Below, piece by piece: positions 46,959-61,280 of a stretch of DNA of 64,000 bases. Position 1 is the stretch's first letter. Every line of letters starts with the position of its first letter. A program made the translations under genes and the position numbers. The DNA comes from Lates calcarifer (Eukaryota; Chordata; Actinopteri; Centropomidae). The notes below the pieces were generated by a model. It was not told where the DNA came from. It saw nothing but the letters and a program-made list of their open reading frames with translations, and did not search any database. The stretch lies in contig NC_066853.1 of assembly GCF_001640805.2 (NCBI RefSeq), forward strand, positions 25,808,378 through 25,872,377, given 5' to 3'.

Positions 46959-49900
46959 ACAAATAGAGGAGCTGCTGTAGGTCCTTATATCTCAGGTTTG
47001 AAAGGCAGAGCTACTGACTGAGCTTTCTGTATATGGATTAGTGCTGCCACTAAAGATTGTGTGTGTTATTGATTAATCTGTCTCATAAAACTGATGATAG
47101 TGATATCTAATGTTCTGTCATTGGTTATTTGACAGGTCCAGATCCCCCTGGCATGAGCAAAGACCAAACATCCAAAAAATATTCACTTAAAACAGACAAA
47201 AGCAGAAAATCCACACACTGAAAAATGATTAAAAGCTCAACAAGAATATGTTCAGCTTTACCTTTCAGCCTACATACAGACCTATGATTGAGATAAGAGA
47301 TAAGAGACTTAATTGTCATTGTGGTTAAACAATGAAATTAGTTTGGTAACTCACAGAGACCAGCAGCAATAAAAAGAAAGCACATCAATATAAGTATAAA
47401 AGAATACATAATAGTGTGATGTAACAGGTATGTCTCAGTCAAAAAACAGTGCAACATGTATATTGTGCAAATTAGGCACTAGTATTGCACAAACTGAGTT
47501 GACTGAATTGCTGGTGTAGCTCCAGAGGACGATCTGCAGACACTTCTCAGGGCTGAAGAAACCCACTAATCTTTTCCTCTGAAACTTTATCAAGAAAAAC
47601 TCAACATCTCGAATCTGTCTCAGATCTGTACTCTTACAAAAACCTCAAGTCTTGTAAAGTCACAAACAAGCTTTTTTCTGGAACTTTCAACCAATTGCCA
47701 CTACACAGTCTCTATCTGTGGGAGAAGTTTGCTGAATTGTAATGGGGATGAATCTGTTAGCCTGAAGGTTATAGAATCCAAAATACCTCTAGGATATCAG
47801 GCTAAAATAATCCTGTTTATTCTCACTATTTGAAAGCAGGTTGAGGATTGGTTTGTTAATCTTGTGTGAGCAGAGAGTTGAAACCATGATCAGCATTCAT
47901 TTGACTGTAGACTCATGGACATAGGTCTCATTTCATGTGTGTTCCTACTTTCTTCCCACTGTTATTTTGTTCCACAAATTCCCATTTTGATATCCTATAA
48001 CTACCTATAAACATAGATAATTAAATTGCGATAATTACATTTACAGATCATAACAATTTCTCAGTAACCCGTATATTTGAAGATAAAATCAATCAATCAA
48101 TTATATCAGCATTCTTTAATCTCTAAGACAATGAGCCATTTCTGTATATTTAGTAACTTTAGCTTTGAACCAAAAAAGTCCAAACTCCTATCAAAGCATC
48201 AACTGTCTGATCAGGATAACTCAGTTGTCCATGTATAAAGAACAGGGCAGCCACCGATTTAAGAAGTGCTGCAGTACAGTACCATTATACACAGCTGTCC
48301 ACTTTGTTTACCTTGAGTAAATAAAGTGCAAATGACACCAGGCTTCTACCAAGTAACCACACACCTCTACATGCATGAGACTGGTCGGTTACAACACAGT
48401 ATTCTGCCTGTTTATGTGGTAGATGTCAGATAACCAGGACTCATTTCCAGCTTTCTTTTTAGCAAAAGAACATTGAGCAGCAGTTTTTGTTCCATGCTTT
48501 ATTCTTGAAATGCATTACAGTGTCGTCAGTTCAATGGTATGATGTACCTGTACCATCCAGAACAGAGCTGGAGGCCAGTATTGGCTGTTATTAGTTTTAG
48601 CTCAGTGTATATGAAAGCCATAACAAGAACCTGATGCACTGAAAATCCTGACTAGGTCTGTGGTTATTTTTTTTTTGTAGTGATTTAGAAGTGTGTCTCC
48701 ATTATATAGTTTTTATTATTATTATTTTTCATGTAAACTATACTATCTGCCATTCAGATTTCATCATAATGTGTTATTTGCTGAGTTGTAGAATATACAG
48801 TAAATGCATAAAAAGTATTTTTTCATTTCACTTCATTGTGTCCCCACCACTTTTGAAATTGAGCCCGCAGCCTTTTGTTGCTCTTCCTTTTGAACAGATT
48901 AGGATCCAGACAGGCATAAAGGCAGATCTGAAAAATCCTCTGATTACATTCTCCAGTCTTAATCATTCTGCCTGGTTTAACTCCAGGGTGCCTCCTAGAG
49001 GAGCTGTGATCTAGGTCTAAAGATTCACATTTACTTCTAATGTTTCGGGTCAGACTTCCTTGAACAGACTGCTGATCCAGAGAACTGAACAATACTGTGA
49101 GTGATCTAAGCCCAGCTGTACAGTGGGAGCACTGGGAGGACAGTGAGCCCTGCAGAGATACTGTTGTCTCAGCTGCCCACCAGTCTGCTCTGAATGCACC
49201 CACCAGGCTGTTTGTTTTGCTTTCAGTGCTGTACAGCATGTATTCACATTCATACACTTTATACACTACAACCACTTGTTTTTCATTTGAGCTTACCTAA
49301 TCCTCAAGCTCGCTTCTAATTCTTCTGCAGTACTTTTACCAACTGTTATTAATCCAGAAATGTTGTTCCATCGAGGTCTTAAATCCTTAGGATTTCTGTT
49401 GGTATCAGAATCAACAGCAAGAACCAGTCAGTTCTTTCTTCCTGGTCCTCTGTGACATTGTATATGGTATGGTATAGCTTTATAATCGAATCAAGCTTCG
49501 TATACTTAATTTTTAGATTTCAAATGGATCTCACGGTCCTTATTAGGTAAAGGAGTTGTCTCAGTTGTCATTTGTGATTGAGGATTTTAAACTGAAATTT
49601 CATTAAAATTAATTAACGAATAATGTAAAAAACAATATTTACCCATAAAATGACATCATTCTACCATATCAAAACGTATCAAAATTACTGACAAATTTAA
49701 TCATTATTTTACAGATATTATAATAAACCCTAAAATATTAAATAATTTAAAACATGGTTAATTTAAATGTATTATGAACTGCATAATTACATTTAAGCAT
49801 TGCTCAAAAATGATACAGTTACACCAATAATGTTATATATTTATTATATGAATTAACAGTTCAGAGCAGTGTTCGGACAACCACTTCACTGACCAAACAC

Positions 49901-50579
49901 ACGTGACGAGATGAGAGTTGATATGATGTTGTGACAGGGCTATCCCCAAAAGATGAAACGCTGTCGCTTCAGTGTCATACTATAATTCAGCACCATCATA
50001 ATCATTTAAGAGAACTACATATATGAACTCAGTTGATCCCAGAAGATGATGTGATATCAGGATGTATCACACTCAGCTCAGCTGACACTGATTGATTGAT
50101 TAGGCTCACAGGTCATACTCTCTCTTCACTGTAATCAATCAGAGCCACGCATTACAGCAAAGAGGGGAAAAAAACACCTGAGGTTGTTGTCAGGAAATAT
50201 CAGAGACAATCAGTCCCAATCAGCTGCAGCTGTGTGAGGAATGATTAATGATACATGCTGGAACACTTCAGCAGTAGCAGTGCTGCTGAAGTCAGACTGC
50301 AGTCAGATAGTCTCCCAGTGGACACACGTTTCATGTAAAGGTTCAGAAGTTTGTCCTGCTTTTACTCTGTGTTATAGGATACATTTCCTCCTGGTTTATT
50401 TTACCACGGCACAGGCCTGCTGCTCTGAAACATCCTGTGGCTGAATTGTCAATGGCTCACTCAGCAAGAACACAGTAGCTGACCAACACTGAACAGTTTA
50501 TGAGTTTGAAATAAAATAATTACTCAATATGAACTTTGCAAGTCATTTTAATGTTCAATTTCTGACATTTCTGAGCAGT
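46959..50579 (+). other. Musashi-2 intron 5, continued
   Basis: No supported gene on either strand; AT-rich region at 49,560-49,860. Confidence 0.4.
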
Positions 50580-50808
50580 TTTTGTAGTGTGGTGGGAGCA
50601 CTGTCCTGCTGGGGGAGTGCTGTTGCCATAGGGGTGTGTGTGTTTGGTCTACAACAATGTTTAGGTGGGTGGTACATGTTAAAGTAATGTCCATGAATGA
50701 AAGACCCAAGGTTTCCCAGCAGAACACTGGATTGTAAAGAGATGAGACGAGACAAGGTGTTATTCACTTCACCTGTCAGTGGTTTCATTTTGGGGCTGAT
50801 CACTGTAT
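50580..50808. repeat. Truncated Tc1/mariner-type arm
   Basis: tctacaacaatgtttaggtg, gggtggtacatgtta, cagcagaac and ttattcacttcacctgtcag match the right arm of the fold-back element at 32,797-33,171 in the same orientation. The left arm is missing. Confidence 0.65.
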
Positions 50809-52129
50809 GCTTACATAATCTGAATTGTGAATAAATTATGTAAACACTCTTTTTAAAAAATGTTCCATTCCAAGTGCATGTTGGCTCATCCAGGAAAATG
50901 AATCGCCTCACAGTTACAGTTATCATTAAGTCCTCTAATGTAATCCTAATTACAGACTTATTAGGGTACAGATTTTAATTTAGTAAAACACATTTTAATA
51001 GTCTATTGTTTTTATTGGCCACATTCAGTGCTGCCCTGAACAAAGTCAGAGATCAGCATTATCAGCAGTATCACCATGTGTCTGGTGCATCACTTGTTCT
51101 CATTTGACAGTTGAGATGCTGTGTGTCATGAGTAGCTGAAATGATGCTGGAGGCAGTGAGGTTGTCCTGTTTGGTGGAAGAGAAGTGAGGTGACATATTA
51201 GCTGTGTGTTTGCTGTCTGCTCAGGTTTGTGTCAGAATCATGTTGAAGAGTTGTAATTAAGATTTTGTTTAGAAGGTGCAGGTAACATTTCTCTTAACCC
51301 CGCTTGTTTTCAGTCATGGATATTTATATTTAAGTTGATGGGAAGTGTGTGCAGTGTCTTCCCTACCATTGCTCTGGGACCCCTCACACCTCCAAGAAAC
51401 CAGAGACCAAAGATATTTATGTTTTTTACTTAATTTATCGGCTCTCGTTTCTCAAATTTTGTTGTATTTACTGTCCTGTTTCTCTCTCTCTTTCTTACAT
51501 CAATCTCTCTCCTTTGCTTTCTGTTTCAGGCTTTATGTCCAATATGTCAATAGGTCTGACACCTCAGGCTCACACTGTCTCATCTTGACAAAACAATTTT
51601 TGACAAAACAAATTTTAATCTTAAATCAAGTTTTTTCTGGAGGTTGAAGGTCATGGTCTTCATTCAGCAAATGGAGCTGAGTCAAGTGACATCACATGAC
51701 CTGAGTATAGGACTTTGGTCACATGATAACAGGTGTTCATATATGAGGGGAGATCTGTCTTCTGTTATTATGTGACTGAGTTTCCTTCATTTTGGAAACA
51801 GCTAGTAAGTGTACTTGGAGTTAGGAGTATTTGTGAAACTACTTTTTCCAGTGTCAGGAATGGAAAGCTTCTACTGCAGCAGTGATTTGACAGAACAGGA
51901 CACAAGCAGATAATACAGCCAGTTCCATTCTAATGATCATGTCCTGTGTGTTTACTGTTCCATCAGCTGTGAAGCTCCTAACGTGACTGTGTTCGATGCC
52001 GCCCTGTCTTTCCTTGCTTCACACTGTTGGCATTAGTCTTACACAGAGCTGGAGTGCACACAGTTGTAATAATTTGTTGTATATCACTGGGATTCTATGC
52101 TCTATAATCTTACTCCACACACACCAGGT

Positions 52130-52300
52130 TGTAATTGTGTGCTCCCCCTCCCCACTGTAACCCATTCGATTGCCATGCTTTTCCTGCCAATAACAAACAC
52201 TGCTGAGTGTAATTACTTTGTGGTGAAGATGAATTGTGCAATTACCACCTGCATGCAACAAGCACTTAAGATGGCTTTAAGTAAAAGCAGCTGAGGGGCT
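52130..52300 (+). other. Possible conserved non-coding element
   Basis: Non-repetitive stretch with paired homeodomain-type cores (gtaattac at about 52,209 and gcaattacc at about 52,238) and an E-box (cacctg). Musashi-2 introns are known to host conserved non-coding sequence in vertebrates, but conservation could not be tested here. Confidence 0.2.
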
Positions 52301-53034
52301 CTTTGGACAGTCTCTGATGGGGATTTACACAATCTGATTGGTCTGCTTGGGATTTTTTGCTGTGCCTGAGGACTGCAGTGTTATTGTTTGCTGCTGTCTC
52401 TTAGTGGACAGACCTGCATAAACGCTGATCTGTAAATGGACTTTGATCTCACATCAACATAATACTTTTCCCTGCTTCCCTAATCTTTACATCCTGCTGA
52501 TTGTTGGTTTGAGTGCAAGAGCCGCAGCTCATAATAACAGCCAGATATTAAAGTAGTTAGAGATTATTACCTTCTTGTATGTGTTTCTTAAACTATGGGT
52601 CTGGAACCATCACAGGCTGCAATATAATATCCTGAATGACATCCTACAATATTTCTTTACTTGTTTTTCCTTTTCTCTTGGTTCCTATTGTGTCTCTCCT
52701 CAAACATCTGCTTACGCTTCTCACATTTTTGTTACTGAGACATTTTTTCAGTTTTTCGCCTTTGCATGCATTACATGCCCCTCAATTTTGTATTTATTAA
52801 TTTTATTCATTTATTTGATATGGATATCACAATGACATTGTACAAACCAAATGCACTGCTTGAGTGTTTTAGCACAAGTGCTAATTCTCAACACTTGTTC
52901 ATAGGAGGCTTTTAAGAAAGTAAGAAAGTACGTGTTAGTAAAAAAATCATCCTGTAGAAATAATCTGTTTAAAAATGAACTTAACATAGACAATTTCATT
53001 CTCACAAGTTAATATTCTCGTGTGAACACCTCTG

Positions 53035-53240
53035 TCCAGACTCCCACTTTTTGAGGCTCCTGTTAAAGATGTTCATATCAGTCTCCAGTTTCAGTTCATT
53101 GGGAAGAGAGTTCCACAGTCTCGCTCCTTTAAAAGAGAAGCTGGACTGTCCAGCAGAAGTCTTATACATTGGAACTATACAGTCCCCACTGGTAGAGCCT
53201 CAAGTGATCGGTCTGTTAGAGTTTTGACATCTGGTAACCA
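53035..53240. repeat. Probable degenerate dispersed repeat
   Basis: gggaagagagttccacagtc and aaaagagaagctggactgtc resemble the repeat suggested at 15,225-15,620. Low certainty. Confidence 0.35.
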
Positions 53241-53384
53241 GAGCAGAGAACAGTGATGACATAGTTATTTAAGCATAATTTCCCTTTTACCTGATGACAT
53301 TTCTCTACGACCTGACTGTGAAGTGAGTGATATTGGTGCGTTGTAAGTGTGACTCACTGTCTGGCAACCCACAGACAAATATTA

Positions 53385-53655
53385 TTCATTCATTCATTAA
53401 TCTATTCCACTTATCCATAAGGGTCAAAGGGGGTCTGGAGCCTATCCCAGCTGCCATTGGACGAGAGGTGGGGTACACCCTGTACAGATGGCAAGTCCAC
53501 TGCCCGCCCAACATATATAGACAAACAACCAATCACATTCGCAATTTAGAGTCGCCAATTAATCTGCACGTCTTTGGACTGTGGGAGGAAGCTGGAGAAC
53601 CTGGAGAGAAGCCACACAGACACAGAGAGAACATACAAACTCTGCACAGAAAGGG
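53385..53655 (-). repeat. SINE, near full-length body
   Basis: Plus strand carries tggagcctatcccagctgcc, gagaggtggggtacaccctg, acaaacaaccaatcacattc, agagtcgccaattaatctgc, gtctttggactgtgggagga and catacaaactctgcacagaa in the same order as at 14,092. It is the best preserved copy in the window. Confidence 0.8.
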
Positions 53656-55639
53656 GTGAGGCGACAGTGTTAACATTATGTCATGTCAAAACAGACATAT
53701 AAAGACAAATATCTTTCATAAGATTGTGCCAGCACGCCTAAAAACAACAAGGAGTGGCTGCACTGTGTTTTGGGAAGAGAGTTGAATAATGGGAATTTTA
53801 GAGCAGGTCTTCTCCAAGTCTGCACCAATGATTTGGGCCAAACTGCAAATCGATATGAACCCAACCATGTGTCACTTATTATGGTCTGTACTGATACGTT
53901 TTCCGGTGTTCCAGTGTTTGCTCACATATTGCACATGTATTCCAGACAGCAAGATTACACAGAGCCATTTGTGTGTGTGTGTGTGTTTACAAGAAACATA
54001 ATGTAAGATGTTAAGTTTACAAAGAAAAGGAAATTAGAAATGGAACAGAAATTTCACTTAGGAAGTGGAGACAGAAATATGCATCAATTCATTACTAATT
54101 GTATTACATTAATAATTAATTATTAATGCAATACTTGTCTGGCAGCTCCTTTCTAGCAAAGCCATTGTACTGTCTTGTTGAATATGTGCAGTTTTAGTTA
54201 GATAATATGGTGGTTTGCTGCATGTAGGTTTGAGTTTTCCATTAGTAACAAGTCAGGATTACAGGTTTCTCCTGTGCATATCATTTAATATTTTTCTGTT
54301 GTAGTTAAAGCAAACCTGATCACCATCAAGTAGCATGAACAGTTGATGTTAGTTTAAATATATAAAGATTGTATTGTTTGAGATGATTTACTGGTATTTT
54401 ATTTAATGTTTTTTCCCTTAATGATAATGTGGATATTATGATGGATTATTACACAGTTCATAGCTTGTCTTCCTGTGACACTCTTGATAAGAATGATGTA
54501 GACTAAGTAGCTGCCCAGAGGTCAGGGTTCACTGCACTGAGCTTTAACTGTTGTAGTATGGCCAACAATATCTACTTTAATTGTCTCTGATTGTTCTTCA
54601 GTGGTTTACACTTGAATGGCTTTGGTTGTCCTCCCAGTTTTATGTCCTCTGAAAGCCTGGCAAGGGCAAGCATGGTCTTTTTTTTAAAAATCCATCTCGA
54701 GGGCTCTATAATCAGCCTGAGTTAGAGGAGGCTGGACGACAGCGTGAGGATCTGCAGCGTTTTACCTCTGCTACCACTGCTCGCTCGCTCTCTCTCTCTC
54801 TCTGTCTCCATGAAAGACAACAAAAGCAATTAAAGTCATAAGCCTCAAGAGGAGGGGATGGAAAATGACTGTTGACAACAATAGGTTTTACCCACAGCAC
54901 TGGAGCTTGTAGGAGTAAATGTCAAGTCCCCACGGTGGGTTGAGGTTATGGCTCTGGGTTGCTATGGCACTGCCTCTCAGCCTCTGGCTCTGTCCTCAGT
55001 GTTTCACTGTCCATCTCTGTCTGTCTTTGTGTTACTCAGGAAACATTTACCTGCAGATAATGAGAAATTTTACTCTTCTTGACTCACATGGGTGTAATTG
55101 AAAACATGTCCAGGAACTGTCCTAACCACTCCACTATTAGTACAGAGCAAGCAGCTGCTTTGCATATTTTTTCAATTACAATGTCAGCATCAAATATCAG
55201 ATTTTTAAGTGTGCTTTACCTGTCTCCCTGGTGGGGGAACATGTGCCCACTTATCACAATTTACTAGCCAAAAATTAGGATTCTGATTGGTGTCTAATAA
55301 GTTTCTCTCATACAGCTGTTGATTTATGTGGGTGACTCTGCCTTTAGGTCCTGGAGAGTTTGCATAGGCAGCTTCTGTATTACAGCAGTGTAATCTGGTT
55401 TGGCCTTTCTAAGGGATCTGATAGAAAGGTAGAGCTGCCCCTCTGTGCTACCCTGTCTGCGTGACTGAATTATATTTTCTGTTAACTCAGTGAGGGAATT
55501 TTGTTAATTTATGCATTTGACAAGTTGTAAATACATTGGTACTGAACAATATCAGTAAAATGTTCAGAGAAAACATTTGTTTTTGTCACCGCTCTGTGTT
55601 CAGGTTAGTGAAAAATCCTGGTCTGGTTTGATACAGAAA
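53656..55639 (+). other. Musashi-2 intron 5, continued
   Basis: No gene seen. A (CT)n run lies at about 54,781-54,806, within a non-repetitive stretch (54,690-54,900). Confidence 0.4.
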
Positions 55640-55870
55640 AAGTTCATCGTGACCTTAGACACAACCTGTTCATTAATATTTAACCAAAACCACCATCTCT
55701 CCCTGACCTCAACCAAAGAGCTTTGGTTACCAAAATCACAGATGAGTTTCTGATGTAACAGTGTGCAGTGAGTGCCCACACTCCACCTCCTGGCAACTGT
55801 GCTGCTGTTAATAAATGTCGTGTTTCATTCATTCTGACTCTGAACATAATCCAGTCAGTGACGTTTCCAC
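55640..55870. repeat. Dispersed repeat, copy 5 of the accatctctccctgacc family
   Basis: accaccatctctccctgacc, aaccaaagagctttggttac and gtgtttcattcattctgact match the copies at 14,452 and 45,490. Confidence 0.55.
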
Positions 55871-58132
55871 TAAAAGTTAAAAGTATCAGTTTCAAACACA
55901 GACACATAGACCAGTCACCATCTCTCCACACAAGCCCCACACAGCTGTCTGAATCCACTGGAACATAAACACAATCACTCACACATGCACACCCCGGTGT
56001 GTTTGGAACAGTGTCTTCCTGTCCTGTAGTTGTCTCTCAGAGAGCTGGTTAGAGAGGGATGCTGCTGTGCTCTACAGCATGTGTGTTTGTTTTACTGCGC
56101 AGCACAGCACTGTGCCTATTGTTTCTACAGCTGATACGGGTGGGTGGGTACCTTGGTGGGGAGGCAGAGCTATCGACATGCCCTCCTCCTCACTCTGAGG
56201 GCACATCTGGGGGCCTTTTGGGGGCCTTGATTCTGGATGCTGTACTTCAACTTAAAGGAGCTATGATCAGTACTTTTTGAATGACAGTATAACACGTGAG
56301 AAGGTGAAAACAACATGACTGTGTGAAAGGGGTAACTCACATTAATGAATCCGCAGCTACTCTCTACTTTATGCAGCGTTGTAGTGAGTTTCAGCTCACA
56401 GTTTGTCTGTCCAGCTGGCAACTTTACTGGCTCAGTCGCACTGCTGACCTAGAGTTGTTTTTAGCCACAACAGGCAGCTGCTTTCAGTGAAAAAGCAGTG
56501 GAAAGCCACTGTCCACTACCTGCTCAGGAGCAAACAGCAGACTGACAGTAAGAGATCAGCTGATGAACATAGTGGAGCATTTAGCAGCTAAAGAGCCAGA
56601 GATTTTCCTCAGGTGGAGGTGGAGACCAAAACAGAGCAAAAAGAGAGGAAGTACTACTCCACATGAATCATGTTGCTCTGTAGTGTCTGGATGTAGAAAT
56701 AAGAAACTGTTTGATAACAAGCTCACACAAGTATAACGTCTGAACAGATTAGTTTTGATATGAATGTGTCCTGGAGCTCCCTGTAAAATACTGTCTTTAC
56801 AAAGGTTTGAATGAACCTGCATAGATGAATAATTAGTGTGCTTAGTAGTAGCAATTACTACTGCGTCGGCTCTAGAGCTGCTCAGCAGAGGACTGTGTTG
56901 TAATTTTAATCAAGTTAAACATCACAGTAGAATGTAATTATCTCTTTTTTGCAATAAGAAGTTATTTTATTGAATGTCTGACAAAAACCCAGCTGACAGT
57001 GTTCTCTCTCATGAAAAAATAGTATAACATGAATTTTCTTGAGTGTTTGTGAGACAACAGGCTTGTCATTTTCTGAATTTAGTTCAGTAATGGCTGTGGT
57101 ATAAATGATAATCATGCGATTTCTCCCAGCTTCAGTACACTCCAGAAAAGTCTCCTGTGTTCAGCTTGTAATCATGAAAGTAAAAACCTCTTTATATCAC
57201 ACACAGAGTGGATTACAGTTTAATCAGTACCTCACTCATGAGCACATGTACACAGTTACCTGTGACAGAGGATCTCAATACCATGTGACAGATCATAAAC
57301 AGTCCTCTCACTCTGTAAGCCTGAAATGATGGAAAAGAATGGAAGTGAGTAGGAGGAGAGAACTGTGACAGTGAAGGAGGAAGGAGAACATTTTATGGGC
57401 ATTAAAGGGAGGAATGATGATGCTCCACATTTCCATCCCTTCCTCTTGTCCATAATGCACAGCAGTGAGCAAGGAGCCTGTGTTTAAGCTCGGCTCACTG
57501 ATTTCCTCAGGACTCTGCAGCTCTGAAGTTTGCCAAAATCTGGGACACAAACTCCAAACACACTGACCCTGTCAGTAACAGAGGGTTTTCTACTGCACTT
57601 ATTCTGTCATGAAAACCAGGCATTTTATGAGGACCATTATCATTTAAGTCTGCTTTACTGGTAGCACTGTTTCAGCATCAACCCTGTGTCAAATGTCACG
57701 ACAAACTGTGCTGCTGACTCTGTACATAGTGACTGAAAGAAGGTTTTCCCACTTGTGTGCCTTATGAATGAATTTAAGACTTTATAATAGAAATTTTCAT
57801 TATTAATGACCATTTTGCAACTATGGATAAACAGCCCATACAGGGAAAATAACAGCTTGTCAACAAAACAAAACTGAAATGCTGAAAAGCTGAAAATAAG
57901 TAGCAGTTTAGCTAGCAGTCAGATCATGTGGAACACACAGCTAATTGTTTAATCTTTTCCTGTTCTCCATCTTCTTTGCGGTTTGTTTGTTCTTGGGAAA
58001 CACCTTTTGCCCTTGACTTTTCTTCCTTACAATACAGCTGGGTCTTCAGTTCTGGTTCAGTCTTATCAACTCCTTTCTCTGCTCACAGTCCTGTGGTTTT
58101 GGAAGTACAATAAAATACGCTTAATGCTTTTC

Positions 58133-58171
<39 letters not shown>

Positions 58172-60179
58172 ATGGCAGTATTTGAGCAGGCATGCCCACA
58201 GTGTGCTCTGTGATCAGACTGACTTTATCTCCCATCATGTGCAGCTTAGACAAACAGCTCAGCCTCCCACAGCTCTTAAACCAACACACTGCAGCCTTGT
58301 AGGAGCAATCAGGAAAAGCCCCTGGTTCCCCGGCTCCATCTAGCTGCCAATAACACTGAGCTGCTGCTCAACACATCCACAAATCACTTGGCTTCAGTGT
58401 CTGGCATGCCTCATGTCGGTTTGAGCTCTCGCCCTGAAAACGAGTTCAGGCTGCTGTCATGAGTAGTACTGTCTTCTGGTGGGGAAGGCAGTTTTTGCAT
58501 ATGTACAGCGTGCTGTGCTGTTCCATGAGCAACCAGAATACACCTGTGAGGTGGATATTCTGTTCCCAAGCCATGTCCTCCAACTCCCTGTGGGGTTTGT
58601 ATAGTTCTGTTGGTACATTGAGAGTCTGCCCCAGGGTCTTGCAGTGTCTATTTTATTTGAAATGTATTAACCTTCATTTATTCAGAAGAATCCTGTTGAA
58701 ATAGAAATCTTATTTTCAAGGGAGACTATGCAGGCATGTAGCCTTTAAACCTCCCCAGGAAGATGTGCACAAGGAGCAGAAGTTCTACTCTTCGCTCTTC
58801 ACTCTCTCTGTGATGGACCTCACCATCCTGTGAAGGAAACTCATTTTGGCTACTTATTGTTTCAAACAGAACCCAAAGTTCATGACCATAAATTATGGCT
58901 GGAGTCTCATGTCCAGTAGGACATTGATGGGGGTATTGGGGCAGCATTACTGCTGATGTACCTATTGAGCTTGTATTCAGTCTTACCCTCACAGAAGCCT
59001 GTAATACTTAAACTCAAGTTCAGGAATCCAAACATGTCCCTTGTAGTCTACAGGTGTCTTTATGTTTATCCTGTGGGGAGATGGGTGTTGGGACCATCCT
59101 GTCCATGTGTTGGGTCTCTATTCTCAGTAGGAACACACTCTCTGTCGCTTTTGGGCTCCACCAGGATTGTGCCATGTCACTGATTGTGTTGATGATGGGT
59201 ACAATCGGGGGTTGGACTATCTGGTATTGTGGCATCATAATTGTATTTCTGCTTTGTGCATGATGTATGAGTCTGTGACCTCCAGAGTGTACTGGAGCTG
59301 ATGGCAGCGGGATGTGAAGTGAAGGCCATGACACTCTGCTGGACAACAGTTACTCTGGAGCTAGGAGTATCTTGTTTTTCATGTGTGACACTTGAAAGTG
59401 ATTCATCAAAAAGTTGTGTAAATGTTCTTGGTTGCTGTCTTGTAGTAGGGGCATTCTGGTAAAAGTGCTCTTTATCTACAAAGCAATAGCAATAACAACA
59501 ACAAAAAGCTGAAAAATCACAAAATTAGATGTTGCAGGGTCTAAAAATATAATTCACCATCAGCCACGATCTGCCTGAAATCGAAAAATCTCCTGCTTCC
59601 AAACGGTTGAATTCCATCACTGTTACTGTGAGCTGTTATTTGCTGTGTGGATCTCACTTTTGTCTGTGTCATTCAGAAACATATATATTGTGTGCTGTCT
59701 GTGTTTTGCTGAGAGGTAACAACCTCCTCCTCTTACCTTCCTGATGCTCCCTGTCTCTTCCTCCTCTGATAACAGCTCTGTCAGAGCGTTGCTGAGACAA
59801 GCTTTCCCACCTCCTCTCTCCCCCCATCAGTCACCTGACTGAGGTGGAGCTGAGAACAACCTTCTGTGTTCCCCTGCGACTAATGGAGATCTGTTTCACC
59901 TCAGTGTGATACACTGTAAAAAATGTGGATAAACATTTTAAACTCAGTTTTGTTATAATTAAATTTGGTTTTACAGATACAAAATATCATAGTACATCAA
60001 CATAGTAAATCCTAATAAACTAAATGGTTTAAAAAAATAGTGAATTCTAACATATTAACTGCATAATTACATTTAAACACTGATTTAATATGATGTGATT
60101 ATGACATATCACAGTCAGCCCAATGCCTTACACTGTTTCTACAGTGTGTTAGTCTACATTTACTGTTTTGTTTTGTTTT
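55871..60179 (+). other. Musashi-2 intron 5, continued
   Basis: No supported gene; (TG)n microsatellite at 58,141-58,168. The longer open frames near 58,726-59,346 have no recognisable domain. Confidence 0.4.
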
Positions 60180-60378
60180 TTTTTATATATTTTATTTTTG
60201 GGGCTTTTAGTCTTTATTTGATAGTGACAGTAGAGAGAGACAAGAAATGGGGAGAGAGAGTAGGGGAGTGACACACAGCAAAGGTCTACCTGGCTCAGGA
60301 GTCAAGCCGGGGACCGGCCGCTTGGAGCACAGAGGCCCATGTGGTACGCGCCCTAACCATTTGGCTATGGGACGCCCC
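60180..60378 (-). repeat. tRNA-derived SINE
   Basis: On the minus strand the element begins ggggcgtcccatagcc, with an A-box-like tagccaaatgg and a B-box-like ggcttgactcc, as in a tRNA-derived pol III promoter head. The plus-strand side has agagagacaagaaatgggga and a T-rich end. B box and A box each differ slightly from consensus. Confidence 0.65.
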
Positions 60379-60524
60379 CAGTTTACATTTACTGTTGTGA
60401 AGAATGTATATTTGGCACCATGAGTGAAATTAGGTCCATCCCTAGAGGTTACTATTTTGTATGTATCAAGTTATCATGGTTTTTAGTTTACAAAAAATCC
60501 CATATAATAAATTTACAGTACTTC

Positions 60525-60640
60525 TTTAGGCGATGAGCCAGTATTTCCCCTACCTTGGCAGGGTGCCTTGCCTTGCCAACAGGACCCCCTGCCCTCCCAA
60601 GAACAGCAAAGAAATTAAAAAAAACTTTTATGTTTGCATT
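60525..60640. repeat. hAT-like terminal fragment
   Basis: ccagtatttcccctaccttg with ggcagggtgcc resembles the complement of the end at 45,255-45,291. Its other end was not found; GC content stays raised to about 60,890. Confidence 0.4.
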
Positions 60641-61228
60641 TCTCTCCCTGCTTTTTGTTTCACGAGTGTATCTGCATATGCGTCCGCACACAGGAGCGGG
60701 AGAGCTGCAAACGAGACGGGTTGACAACTCGCCGTTAAGAGTAAGAAAAGCTACGACAAGTGTTGTAAGTCTCTGTAAATCATAGATGGACAGACGCTGA
60801 CCCCAAACATCCAAAAGTCAGACCAAATTATCAGCCTTTTATTACGCACGCTATCTGCCAACGCTAGCAGAAAGGCTAGCCTTAGTCCTTTCCTCTGGTA
60901 TCCCTATATAACTAGGTAACTATTACCTCTGGCATCCTTTTTTTTGATTTTGCCTGTAGGCTTGTTGTCGTGTCAATAGGAAGGGTGGAGTATGGTTGCA
61001 TGCTCTGGAAATAAAAAACCAATGTGGATAAAGGACAGTCTCTTGTCCAAAGCATTCATGATGATGCAGTTGGTTCAACACATCAAAAATGACTAAAATA
61101 GTTGTGAAAAGAAAGAGAAATGGGGGGATGTTGTTTAGACCCTCCCTGTTTTTACACCTGGCCAAACATTGCAGAGTGCATGTGATACTTTGTCTGTTTT
61201 GGAAAGTTTCAAAAGTTGCTACACACTG

Positions 61229-61280
61229 CCCCCCCCCCCCAACCCCCCCCCCCCCACACACACACACACACACACACACT
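61229..61280. repeat. Poly-C tract and (CA)n
   Basis: Two C runs split by aa, followed directly by CA units. Confidence 0.92.
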
